From Akkermansiaceae bacterium UBA5688 (GTDB lineage Bacteria > Verrucomicrobiota > Verrucomicrobiia > Verrucomicrobiales > Akkermansiaceae): 11,389 nucleotides of DNA. The position numbers and the translations under genes are program-made. Below the pieces are notes generated by a model, which was given only the letters and a program-made list of their open reading frames with translations, did not search any database and was not told where the DNA came from. The stretch is taken from the NCBI GenBank assembly GCA_002420315.1, contig DIHU01000207.1, positions 998 to 12,386 on the forward strand, written 5' to 3'. Positions 1 to 7,648 of this stretch are shown piece after piece (position 1 is the stretch's first letter; each line of letters begins with the position of its first letter).

Positions 1-600
1 ACATTACGAGAAGCCCTACGCACACCGTGCTTCTGGATTTTTGGCGTTGGGATGGCTTTATATGGCGGCCTGATCGCAAGTGTAAGTTTGTTCAATGAAT
101 CCATCTTGCAAGAATTAGGCTTTGGCCAGGAGACTTTCCGTTATGCCATGGCGGGACTAATGACTGCTGGCCTATTGGGTAACATGGTAGCAGCATGGTC
201 GGCGCGCCGAATCGGATTACCACGTGTGATGGCTGTGAGCCTTGCGATCCTAACCATTGTGATGCTCACGTACAACCATTTGCAATCAGACTGGCAAGTG
301 ATCATGCACGCCGGTATTTTCGGCTTCTGTGGAGGCGTGTTTTCCGTGTTGTTCTTTACTGGCTTTGGTCAAGCCTTTGGGCAGACCCATCTTGGTAAGA
401 TTCAGGGCTGCGCCCAAGCCTTGGCCGTCATGGCTTCAGCTTTAGGACCTTGGTGGTTGGCCGATGTCCAGCAGCGCTTCGGTAGCTACTTTTTCGCTAT
501 GACTAGTGCAGCACCCGTGTTCGCCTCAGTCGCAATCTGTGCTTGGTTCACCAAGATACCCTCCCGGAAATCGATGCAATTAATCAACACTATTTCTTGA
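1..600 (+). CDS. MFS transporter, C-terminal part (5' end outside window)
   Basis: The reading frame is open from base 1 and ends in TGA at 598-600, so only about the last 199 residues are seen. The protein is strongly hydrophobic, with about five to six predicted membrane helices separated by short polar loops. One short basic loop, WSARRIGLPR, is typical of the cytoplasmic loops of major facilitator superfamily carriers. A glycine/alanine-rich stretch (GKIQGCAQALAVMASALGP) resembles the helix 10-11 region of MFS carriers of the oxalate/formate or CynX-like type. The tail after the last helix is short and basic. The substrate cannot be told. It converges on the catabolic operon and is separated from it by 146 nt, so it need not belong to the same pathway. 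An internal ATG at 52 is not a likely true start, because homologous-looking sequence continues upstream of it. Confidence 0.8.
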   Translation, partial: TLREALRTPCFWIFGVGMALYGGLIASVSLFNESILQELGFGQETFRYAMAGLMTAGLLGNMVAAWSARRIGLPRVMAVSLAILTIVMLTYNHLQSDWQVIMHAGIFGFCGGVFSVLFFTGFGQAFGQTHLGKIQGCAQALAVMASALGPWWLADVQQRFGSYFFAMTSAAPVFASVAICAWFTKIPSRKSMQLINTIS

Positions 601-746
601 TCCTTTCTCTATAGAGACACCATTGAACTTCATCTTGGTGAAAATTGCATGTTGGATCTTCTAGTAGCCAGTTTTTGCGAGAACCAACCAAGTCACCTTT
701 AGCTCGAAGCAAAGAAAGAAGAGCTCCCCCTATCTCAAGAGAACTT
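601..746. other. convergent intergenic spacer, no clear terminator
   Basis: This 146-nt spacer lies between the two converging genes. It contains a perfect 12-bp palindrome, TCTCTATAGAGA (606-617), and a weak 5-bp stem, CACCA...TGGTG, just after it. Neither is followed by a U-run, and the first has no room for a loop, so no intrinsic terminator can be called for either direction. A 63-codon minus-strand open frame spans it but overlaps the esterase 3' end and shows no recognisable family. Confidence 0.4.
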
Positions 747-2261
747 TCACTTAGAGTTATACAAGCCCCGTGTCGCAACATCTAGAACATCACAAACATT
801 TTTCTTGAGAGCTTTACCAACTGATATTTCGTCGCCAATTCGAAGATACTCCCGATCAATTTTATAAGGAGGCCATGACGGTAACCCTTCTCCGTTTGGA
901 TCGCCGGTTTTCGCAAATTGAACCCATTGATCAGCCATGAGTTTTGCAAGAAAATCATCTTTAGAATCAACATGAGTATTAAAAACATATTTTAACTCCG
1001 CAGCATGAGGGGCCCAACCATTTTTAACGAATTCGTATTGGTAGGTGGGCGATTTTACCTTCCGCATCCCTTCCAATAACTGCCGAGCTGGTTGCACAAA
1101 CCAGCTATCGGTAATATAATTCACAGCGGATTTTTGAAGTTCTTCCTGACTCTCACCTGGATACAACGCCAATACGGCATCTGTCTTATCCTGGTAAAAT
1201 GCCTTAAGCTTGTCCGCAAACACCTTACGGCTTTTAGACTTTGCGAAATACCAAAAAAAAGCGCCTTCATTTTTGGTTGTCCCAATCATCGTTGGAACAT
1301 CAGCCTGCTCACCTCTTGAAAAGATTTCTGCGGGATGATCTGATAACAACCAACCATCAATCGTTACTCGAGTTTTATAATAAGATGACCTAGCTACGAT
1401 ATCTTCTCCAGAGAGCTTCCGTAGGTCCTTTATCGATTGCCCATCAGCATACTTAAGACCAATCTTCTCTGCACTTCCTACGGGACCGACCGCGTCTTTA
1501 AGACGAACGATATTAGGCTCAGCCAATTTATTGACGTATCCAAACATCCAAGGGCTCTGCATGATTGCCCCGGCAAAGAGCCCCTTTGCTAGAGGTGAAG
1601 AACATAGGGTGCTCACGCTAGTCCCCCCCGCTGACTCCCCAAAGATAGTCACTTTATTTGGATCGCCACCAAAAGCCTTAATATTCTTCTTAACCCAGTG
1701 TAGCGCTGCAATCTGATCGAAGAGACCATAATTTCCCGATACCCCTCTGGGTGACTCAGCAGACAAGTCAGGGTGCGCTAAAAAACCAAGAGCCCCCAAA
1801 CGGTAGTTCAAAGAAACAAGAACGACATTACGATTTGCAAACCCTTCACCGTCTGAATACCCCTTATGCCCATAACCTTGATTAAGGCCACCCCCATGGA
1901 TCCAAACCATGACCGGTAAATTAGCCTCAGGTTTCCCAGCTCGCTTCGTCCAAATATTCAAATACAAGCAGTCCTCACTCAGTGAGATTGATGCGTTGTT
2001 TTTTAGTTTTTGTGGGGCTGCCGCACTGAATTGATCGCATTTCCTGACTCCTTCCCACTTCTTGGGAGGTTTTGGCAAGCGCCACCGAAGCTCTCCTATT
2101 GGAGGCGTGGCATAAGGAATTCCTCGAAAAACATGCAAGTGAGTTTTCTCGTCCAAGACGTGTCCTGAAACCTTTCCTTGTTCCACTTCAACATGGAGCT
2201 GCTCCGCCCCGAAGGATAAGCGGAAGCTCGCTAATAGTAATAATCTTAATCGGGTTTTCAT
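747..2261 (-). CDS. exported type-B carboxylesterase
   Basis: This 504-residue protein is an alpha/beta-hydrolase of the carboxylesterase type-B (cholinesterase/para-nitrobenzyl esterase) family, of normal length. It begins with a basic n-region and a leucine-rich core (residues 1-19, MKTRLRLLLL...SFGA), a plausible signal peptide, so the enzyme should act in the periplasm or outside. The family signatures are all present: FRGIPYATPP (45-54), EDCLYLNIW (96-104), oxyanion-hole HGGG (122-125), nucleophile elbow GESAGG with Ser210, acid Glu332 in TKNEG, and His419 in APHAAELKYVF. The triad is therefore complete. It is the last gene of the operon, 11 nt after the aldehyde dehydrogenase, and no ribosome-binding site is visible before its ATG. 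Hydrolysis of a carboxylic ester is secure; the ester itself is unknown. Its position suggests that it feeds the symporter and oxidation genes upstream, for example by freeing an acid or alcohol from a larger ester (inference). Confidence 0.9.
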   Translation of the reverse strand: MKTRLRLLLLASFRLSFGAEQLHVEVEQGKVSGHVLDEKTHLHVFRGIPYATPPIGELRWRLPKPPKKWEGVRKCDQFSAAAPQKLKNNASISLSEDCLYLNIWTKRAGKPEANLPVMVWIHGGGLNQGYGHKGYSDGEGFANRNVVLVSLNYRLGALGFLAHPDLSAESPRGVSGNYGLFDQIAALHWVKKNIKAFGGDPNKVTIFGESAGGTSVSTLCSSPLAKGLFAGAIMQSPWMFGYVNKLAEPNIVRLKDAVGPVGSAEKIGLKYADGQSIKDLRKLSGEDIVARSSYYKTRVTIDGWLLSDHPAEIFSRGEQADVPTMIGTTKNEGAFFWYFAKSKSRKVFADKLKAFYQDKTDAVLALYPGESQEELQKSAVNYITDSWFVQPARQLLEGMRKVKSPTYQYEFVKNGWAPHAAELKYVFNTHVDSKDDFLAKLMADQWVQFAKTGDPNGEGLPSWPPYKIDREYLRIGDEISVGKALKKNVCDVLDVATRGLYNSK

Positions 2262-2272
2262 TAGAATAAGTT

Positions 2273-3688
2273 CTATTGGGAGTGAATTACAACAGCCTTC
2301 ATTTCGGTCATCTCCTCAATGGCATATTTAGGGCCTTCACGCCCGATGCCACTCTGTTTCATACCTCCATAGGGCATACCATCAGTCCGCCAGAGAGGGC
2401 CCCAATTAATATGAATATTCCCGCTATCAACTTCCCGCGAAAAACGCATTGCGGCATCAATATCTTGAGTAAATACGCCTGCGCTGAGACCAAAATTTGT
2501 ATCGTTTGCCAGTGTGATCGCCTCATCGATATCTTTCACCCGTAAAACTGCCAAGGCAGGGCCAAATAGCTCTTCTCGACAAACCTTCATTCCTGTTTTT
2601 GCATCATCCAGAAGTGTTGCTTGCATAATCGTCCCATCGCGATCGCCGCCGCATAAAATACGCGCTCCTTCTTTAGCCGCTTCATCAACCCAAGATTTAA
2701 CTCGAGCTGCATCACACTCGCGAACCATTGGCCCCATCTCAGTTTTGGCATGTAGTTGGTTTCCGACCACTAGCGACTCAACCTTGGGTAATAACGCAGA
2801 CATAACCTCATCATGAATTGTATCAGCAACAATTAGGCGCTGAGCCGAAATGCAAACTTGTCCAGCATTTGCATATCCTGAGCTTAAAGCTGCTTGAGCA
2901 ACTTGCTCAGGATTAGCATCGGGAAGAGCGATCAAGGGGCAGTTGGAACCAAGTTCCATCGTCACCTTTTTGAGTCCTGCCACCCGGCAAATTTGCTCAC
3001 CTACTTCTTGGCTCCCTGTAAAAGTAATCTTACGAACTCGTGGATCACTACAAATGGCTTCACCAACCACCGCACCACTTCCCGTAAGACAAGAGATTCC
3101 TAGCGGAGGTAATCCTGCATCTAACAAGATTTCCACAAGTTTGAGAGACACCAAAGGGGTATCACTCGCAGGCTTAAGAATAACGCTGTTGCCAGCTGCC
3201 AAAGCGGGTCCAACTTTGTGACAAACCAAATTCAAAGGGAAATTAAAAGGAGCAATGGCAGCGACTACCCCACAAGGGACACGAAGGGTGAAACCTAACT
3301 TGTTTCTCACATCCTTTCCTCCCTCAAGCGGCAATAATTCACCGCCCAGCCTTTTGGCCTCTTCACCACTCAATTCAATCGTTTGGACAGCGCGGTCGAC
3401 TTCAAAGCGAGCCTCCCCAATCGTCTTGCCTTCTTCAGAACTTAAGGTCGTTGCTAGATCATCCATTCTCTTTCTCATGAGATCAGCAACTCGCCGTAAA
3501 ATCTCAAAACGTTCATAACCCGTCAAACTTGCCATTTGTTCAGCCCCCTGAACTGCACCACACAAAGCTTTTTCAACATCAGTCGCCGAAGCTCTAGGAA
3601 CAGTATCGATAACGCTTCCATCATATGGATTAAGTACCTCCATAAGGTCCTGACCGCTCTGCCACGATCCGTTGAGATAAAATTTCAT
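2273..3688 (-). CDS. NAD(P)-dependent aldehyde dehydrogenase (lactaldehyde/phosphonoacetaldehyde-type subgroup)
   Basis: This 471-residue aldehyde dehydrogenase oxidises an aldehyde to a carboxylate in the cytoplasm. The core residues are intact: Asn149 in APFNFPLN, the cofactor lysine in LKPASDTP (Lys172), the FTGSQEVG turn (223-230), general base Glu245 in MELGSN, nucleophile Cys279 in NAGQVCISAQR, and EELFGP (372-377). MELGSN instead of the common MELGGK, plus the C-terminal GREGPKYAIEEMTE, matches the branch holding lactaldehyde, phosphonoacetaldehyde (PhnY) and y4uC-like dehydrogenases rather than betaine-aldehyde or ChnE-type enzymes. That assignment is from memory of the family. The natural substrate is likely a small, polar or negatively charged aldehyde (inference). 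The gene follows the symporter by 18 nt with no Shine-Dalgarno sequence. Together with the iron alcohol dehydrogenase it could take a terminal alcohol to an acid. The short, unfused length argues against a bifunctional enzyme. Confidence 0.9.
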   Translation of the reverse strand: MKFYLNGSWQSGQDLMEVLNPYDGSVIDTVPRASATDVEKALCGAVQGAEQMASLTGYERFEILRRVADLMRKRMDDLATTLSSEEGKTIGEARFEVDRAVQTIELSGEEAKRLGGELLPLEGGKDVRNKLGFTLRVPCGVVAAIAPFNFPLNLVCHKVGPALAAGNSVILKPASDTPLVSLKLVEILLDAGLPPLGISCLTGSGAVVGEAICSDPRVRKITFTGSQEVGEQICRVAGLKKVTMELGSNCPLIALPDANPEQVAQAALSSGYANAGQVCISAQRLIVADTIHDEVMSALLPKVESLVVGNQLHAKTEMGPMVRECDAARVKSWVDEAAKEGARILCGGDRDGTIMQATLLDDAKTGMKVCREELFGPALAVLRVKDIDEAITLANDTNFGLSAGVFTQDIDAAMRFSREVDSGNIHINWGPLWRTDGMPYGGMKQSGIGREGPKYAIEEMTEMKAVVIHSQ

Positions 3689-3706
3689 TTCAGCAATGAT
3701 AGTATG

Positions 3707-5197
3707 TTAAAGTTTCATTACTTCCTCAATATCGCGAGGAAGAGGGTCTGGCCTTGAAAATAAAGAAAGACCCACGAATAGCGTGGTCGAGACCAGTAAA
3801 GCGATTGCTCCTCCAGCGATCCCATAGGCAATTCTAAAACCCATTAATTGATATACCACGAAGCCACCATTGATCAGTAAGCTTGAGATGATAGCAGCCG
3901 CTGCTGCTTTTTTGGTTGCTCCTCTCCAGTTAAGACCAAATCCGATCACAGGGACTAGAGCTGAAGCAAATACCCCCCATCCGAATGCACCCAACTGCCC
4001 CACCAGCTGACTAGGTGAAGTCAGTGCAAAAATTGCGGCTAGTAAAGCTAACCCGACTGTTGCGATACGTGCCCAAAACAACTCATCCCGAGGAGCCGAA
4101 AAACCTAAAGCTTTCGGAAGGTCATGGACCAAAGCAGCTGCTCCAATGTTAAGAAAACCGTCAGCCGTAGACATAATCGCAGCGAACAAACCCGCAAAGA
4201 CCAATCCAGCGAGAACTGGATGAGCATAATACTGAAGGAACTGAGCTGCTGCATCATCTGCACGGGTCAATTCAGCATGGTCCCCACTAATCACGAGAGC
4301 TCGCATAAGAAGTCCTATACTAATCCATAGCAAGGCAGTCAAAGTGTAGCCCCCAAGAGTGATCGGAAGAGTCAAACGGGCATCCTCAACTCGCCGACTC
4401 ATCATCATCTTGGTCACCACATGAGGTTGCCCAACAACTCCAAGTGTGAAAATTAAAAGCCAAGAAAGACAACCAATCATACCGAGAGTCCCCCATGGAC
4501 CAGCGGACTCCGCATTGTCAGCTAAAATCAAATGTGTCATTCCTCCAATACCTCCGTCAATTTCACCTATTGCCGTGAAAAAAATAAGAACCGCCACAAG
4601 CATCATAATGATACCTTGAAAGAGATCGGTATACACCGAGGCAATAATACCTCCTGTCACACAATAGAAGACTAAAACTGCGCTTGAGATAGCCACACAA
4701 AACATTATCGAATCATGACCCCACATCTCGTTACGAGCGAAAATCTCCTGAAGCACAAAAGCCATCGCTTTGATCTGAGTGGCCAGATAAGCGACTACTC
4801 CACAAAGAATAGAAAGAGAAACTAGTCCTCTAACTTTCTCAGAACTATAGCGGGCTGCCGCAACATCAGGCAACGAAATGGCATTACGAAGTTCTGCGAG
4901 AATTCGGATTCTTTTCGCCACTAAAAAAAATGCAATTGCCCAACCAATTGGAGTGGTAACGAGAATCCAAAATGAACTCATCCCCATCCGGTAAACTAGC
5001 CCAGGCCCCCCAACGAAACCAAAACCACTCATGATGCTTGAGAATAGGGCGATTCCCGTGATGACGACTCCGAGATTTCGGCTCGCCATGAAGAAGTCAT
5101 GAGTATTAGTGGTGCGTTTCCAAGCCCATAGACCGATAGCGATACATAGAGCCATGTATCCAAAAACAAATGCCAGAGTGATCTGATTAGGCGTCAT
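3707..5197 (-). CDS. sodium:solute symporter (SSS family)
   Basis: This 496-residue integral membrane protein has about 13 hydrophobic segments and belongs to the sodium:solute symporter superfamily (LeuT-fold). Characteristic parts are the first helix and FFMASRNLG loop (residues 8-43), a glycine-rich broken helix (SGFGFVGGPG, 57-66), GGIIASVYTDLFQG (182-195), and the sodium-site helix AAIMSTADGFLN (339-350) with Ser343/Thr344. The final residues are polar. It probably imports the operon's substrate with Na+; the acid-rich pathway suggests a carboxylate, but the sequence does not show specificity. The ATG overlaps the end of the preceding small membrane-protein gene by 11 bp and is preceded by a strong Shine-Dalgarno sequence inside that gene, pointing to coordinated expression of the two. 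It is more divergent from PutP/PanF/ActP in overall look than a gene symbol would allow. Confidence 0.9.
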   Translation of the reverse strand: MTPNQITLAFVFGYMALCIAIGLWAWKRTTNTHDFFMASRNLGVVITGIALFSSIMSGFGFVGGPGLVYRMGMSSFWILVTTPIGWAIAFFLVAKRIRILAELRNAISLPDVAAARYSSEKVRGLVSLSILCGVVAYLATQIKAMAFVLQEIFARNEMWGHDSIMFCVAISSAVLVFYCVTGGIIASVYTDLFQGIIMMLVAVLIFFTAIGEIDGGIGGMTHLILADNAESAGPWGTLGMIGCLSWLLIFTLGVVGQPHVVTKMMMSRRVEDARLTLPITLGGYTLTALLWISIGLLMRALVISGDHAELTRADDAAAQFLQYYAHPVLAGLVFAGLFAAIMSTADGFLNIGAAALVHDLPKALGFSAPRDELFWARIATVGLALLAAIFALTSPSQLVGQLGAFGWGVFASALVPVIGFGLNWRGATKKAAAAAIISSLLINGGFVVYQLMGFRIAYGIAGGAIALLVSTTLFVGLSLFSRPDPLPRDIEEVMKL

Positions 5198-5705
5198 GAT
5201 CTCCTCCCTTCGAACTCATTTCTGCCTTTAAGTTTTCGAAAGCCTCTTGATCCTGCGGCGAGTACACCCAACTGCGAAATTTAACGACATATAAGATAGC
5301 AAATACGGCAGCCATCGGCCACATCCCAAATAGCAATAATGTAGTCGGCAGCGGGAAGCCTAAAACAAAAGGAGCCTCCGCCACGCCCTGGCGATAGGTA
5401 ATCATAAGCATGGTGAAAACAAATAAATAGGCCACTCCACATACGATCACCATCCATCGGTGAGCCTTCACCCCACAGAGGCTTACCCAGATACAAACCA
5501 CAAATAGAATAATTTGAAGCGCTCCGAACAACCAACCCAGAACCGTAATCCCATCGTGTCGACTTGCATCGCCTCCTTGACTCAAGGATGGAAAACTTGG
5601 ATGTGGGTTACCACTCACTGAACCGGGAGCTGATTGCAGTAAAATCGTGACCACAATCCCCAAGAGAGCTATAAACAGGGCAAAAATAACTGGATAAGAT
5701 TTCAT
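5187..5705 (-). CDS. small membrane protein paired with the SSS symporter (unknown family)
   Basis: I do not recognise this 172-residue protein. It has four hydrophobic segments, at roughly residues 5-26, 54-78, 82-104 and 117-142. Between the first two is a Ser/Gly/Pro-rich hydrophilic loop (about 27-52), and a charged C-terminal tail (about 147-172: SPQDQEAFENLKAE...) follows the last. The first segment could be a signal anchor. It sits 3 nt after the iron alcohol dehydrogenase and overlaps the symporter start by 11 bp, so the two are almost certainly made together. Some SSS carriers have small membrane partners (DUF4212, DUF485, DUF3311 types), but those are about 60-110 residues with one to two or so helices, and this protein is larger and does not look like them. 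A role as accessory subunit, stabiliser or sensor for the symporter is inference from position only. Confidence 0.75.
   Translation of the reverse strand: MKSYPVIFALFIALLGIVVTILLQSAPGSVSGNPHPSFPSLSQGGDASRHDGITVLGWLFGALQIILFVVCIWVSLCGVKAHRWMVIVCGVAYLFVFTMLMITYRQGVAEAPFVLGFPLPTTLLLFGMWPMAAVFAILYVVKFRSWVYSPQDQEAFENLKAEMSSKGGDHDA
5201..5208 (-). promoter_or_regulatory. strong ribosome-binding site for the symporter gene
   Basis: On the minus strand GGGAGGAG precedes the symporter ATG (5195-5197), with the GGGAGG core 5 nt away. It lies inside the last codons of the upstream membrane-protein gene and fixes the chosen symporter start, including the 11-bp overlap. Confidence 0.7.
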
Positions 5706-5708
5706 AGT

Positions 5709-6896
5709 TCAAAAGCTTTCCTTCAAAATATCTAACAAGTCAGACTCAGAGACTTCAGCAGGTGACAGCTCCATTAACCGCTTCAGAGAGAAGGCCGTGG
5801 CGGCCAAACTCGGAAGATCTTCTCGCTTAGCGCCCACCGCACTCAAACAATTTGGAAGTCCGCACTCCTCTCTTAATCGACTCACTTCATTAATGGCCTC
5901 ATCAGCAGAATCTGTAACCCCCAGAAATCCACCAATCTTAGCGATACGAGATTCTCGGACCGGTCGCATATAACGCATTACCCCCGGCAAAACGATACCA
6001 TTGCCAATCCCGTGCGAGCATTCATAACGGCTCCCGATCGGATATTCGAGGGCGTGAGCTAAAGTCACTCCACAATTTGAAAATGCTAATCCACCTAAGT
6101 AAGCGGCCAAAGCCATACCGGCCCGAGCTTCAATATTCTGGGAGTTTTTCGTCGCCTCGATAAGGTGTTCACCCACCAGACGAATAGCCTTTTCAGCATA
6201 CAGATCCCCCAGGGGGTGATTTCCCTCATAAGGACGCGGCCCCGATTCAAATTCTTTTAGGCGATAAAACTCAACGGCAAGGTATGCTTCAATCGCGTGC
6301 GTTAGAGCATCAATACCACTCTCTGCAGTCAACTTAGGAGGACAGGTCAAGGCGAGCTCGGGATCAATAATTGCAACTTCAGGCCGCAAGCGAGAACTCA
6401 AGGCTGCTGCTTTCTTTCCGTCACAACTATTTAAAACTACAGCAGATGCTGATGATTCACTGCCTGTTCCCGCAGTCGTAGGAATGCAGATGAGAGGACC
6501 AATAGGACCTGGGATCTGATCGAAACCAAATAAAGATTCAGGCTCTTTACCAGAGCTCACTGCAGCACAGGTCATCTTTGCCAAATCCATATTACTGCCC
6601 CCTCCAATTGCGACGACAACATCAGGTTTAAAATCTTGATGTAGGGCTATGCATTTCCTCACCATATTAGTTGAAGGCTCTGCCTCACCATCCGAAAAAA
6701 TATAGGTTTTACCTGTAATCAATTTCGCCGCGCGTTTCAAAACCCCGAGTGACTCAAGGATAGGATCCGAGAAGATCATCACTCTTTTGGCCTGAAACTG
6801 ACCAACAACTTGCCCCAAGAGATCCAATGACCCTGGTCCGAATAGTAATCGGCTATTTGCAAAGCTATTCCAAGTCGTCCTCATCGCTAAAGTCAC
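5709..6896 (-). CDS. iron-containing alcohol dehydrogenase (group III)
   Basis: This 395-residue cytoplasmic NAD(P)-dependent alcohol dehydrogenase is of the metal-dependent group III family. Visible features are RLLFGPGSL (16-24), cofactor motif AIGGGSNMDLAK (96-107), PTTAGTGSE (139-147), and the four expected metal ligands Asp196, His200 (GIDALTHAIEAY), His281 (HALEYPIG) and His295 (CSHGIGNG). It probably interconverts a primary alcohol or hydroxyacid with its aldehyde. Residues about 209-232 (…GPRPYEGNHPLGD…) form a longer loop than in FucO and resemble the loop of hydroxyacid-oxoacid transhydrogenases; that comparison is from memory. It is not maleylacetate reductase-like. The GTG start gives a 4-bp GTGA overlap with the SDR stop and has GGAAG about 7 nt upstream. 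An ATG four codons later (6882-6884) has no visible ribosome-binding site, so GTG is preferred. It is in series with the aldehyde dehydrogenase of the same operon. Confidence 0.9.
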   Translation of the reverse strand: MTLAMRTTWNSFANSRLLFGPGSLDLLGQVVGQFQAKRVMIFSDPILESLGVLKRAAKLITGKTYIFSDGEAEPSTNMVRKCIALHQDFKPDVVVAIGGGSNMDLAKMTCAAVSSGKEPESLFGFDQIPGPIGPLICIPTTAGTGSESSASAVVLNSCDGKKAAALSSRLRPEVAIIDPELALTCPPKLTAESGIDALTHAIEAYLAVEFYRLKEFESGPRPYEGNHPLGDLYAEKAIRLVGEHLIEATKNSQNIEARAGMALAAYLGGLAFSNCGVTLAHALEYPIGSRYECSHGIGNGIVLPGVMRYMRPVRESRIAKIGGFLGVTDSADEAINEVSRLREECGLPNCLSAVGAKREDLPSLAATAFSLKRLMELSPAEVSESDLLDILKESF

Positions 6897-7648
6897 ATTG
6901 TTCTTCCGCCATCTACAATTTGTAATTGCCCTGTTACCATTGCGTTACCAGTTGCTAGATAAACGATCGCATCTGTAATGTCATCTGGTGTGGAAAGGCG
7001 TGGAATTGGAAAAGAAGCCACACGCTCTTCCATTTCTTCGTCACTTAAGCTCTGCCGTAACCAGCGACTATCAATTGGTCCCGGGCAAACGGCATTCACT
7101 CGAATCTCAGGTGCTAAAGCACGTGCAAGGGATTTCGTCATGGTATTGAGAGCTCCCTTGCTTGCGCAGTATGCCAGTGACGAGCCAAATCCAGAGATTC
7201 CTGCAACCGAGGAAACATTCACCACAGCGGCATGATCACTCTTACTCAAGAGTGGCACTGCTGCCCTGATCACAAAAAAGGGGCCTTTTGTATTTACGGC
7301 TAGAATCTCATCCCATTTTTCTTCTGACATTGAGTCCAAATCGGCCGGCTCTACAAAATGAGTCACACCTGCACAATTAACCACTAAATCAAGCTGACCA
7401 AATTGTGACGCTACCTTCGCTAGCAACTCGACCACTTGTGAGTCTTGGCTGACATCACATTCCTCTAAGATCGCTCTACGACCCTTGTCTTCAATTAATC
7501 TCACAGTCTCTTGCGCCTCTGTTTCATCAAACTTTGGATAGGTGACTACGACATCATAACCCAAGCCCGCAAAGCGTAATGCGCAAGACCGTCCCACTCC
7601 AGTTGCGGAGCCTGTTACCAAAGCAATTCCTTGAAATGATTTATTCAT
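6893..7648 (-). CDS. short-chain dehydrogenase/reductase (FabG-like)
   Basis: This 251-residue classical SDR oxidoreductase has a complete active site: dinucleotide-binding TGSATGVG (12-19), NCAG (91-94), structural Asn119, Ser147 in VSSVAG, Tyr160 and Lys164 in YCASK, and the PG motif in VCPGPIDS. The end of the second strand (VVVTYPKFDETEA) lacks the acidic residue typical of strict NAD enzymes, so NADP use is possible, but this is weak evidence. It overlaps the thiolase by 4 bp (ATGA) upstream and the alcohol dehydrogenase by 4 bp (GTGA) downstream, which suggests translational coupling. In this context it may interconvert a 3-hydroxy and a 3-oxo acid, or their CoA esters, feeding the CoA-transferase and thiolase. 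The sequence alone does not settle the substrate, and the family is too broad for a symbol. Confidence 0.9.
   Translation of the reverse strand: MNKSFQGIALVTGSATGVGRSCALRFAGLGYDVVVTYPKFDETEAQETVRLIEDKGRRAILEECDVSQDSQVVELLAKVASQFGQLDLVVNCAGVTHFVEPADLDSMSEEKWDEILAVNTKGPFFVIRAAVPLLSKSDHAAVVNVSSVAGISGFGSSLAYCASKGALNTMTKSLARALAPEIRVNAVCPGPIDSRWLRQSLSDEEMEERVASFPIPRLSTPDDITDAIVYLATGNAMVTGQLQIVDGGRTM

Noticed and set aside
601..650. Intrinsic terminator between the converging genes
   Set aside because: The 12-bp TCTCTATAGAGA palindrome has no loop, the following CACCA/TGGTG stem is only 5 bp with a 13-nt loop, and no U-run follows either.
590..781. 63-codon minus-strand open frame across the convergent spacer
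   Set aside because: It overlaps the end of the well-supported esterase, has no recognisable family or ribosome-binding site, and has the length expected by chance.
2072..3757. Plus-strand open frames opposite the aldehyde dehydrogenase and the esterase 5' end
   Set aside because: They are short antisense shadows of clearly conserved minus-strand genes, with no family resemblance or start signals.
5709..6896. Iron alcohol dehydrogenase as maleylacetate reductase (hydroxyquinol/chlorocatechol route to 3-oxoadipate)
   Set aside because: Maleylacetate reductases are about 350 residues with GGGSTTGLGKA and PTTYAGSE motifs; this protein has GGGSNMDLAK and PTTAGTGSE and is 395 residues. No hydroxyquinol dioxygenase is nearby.
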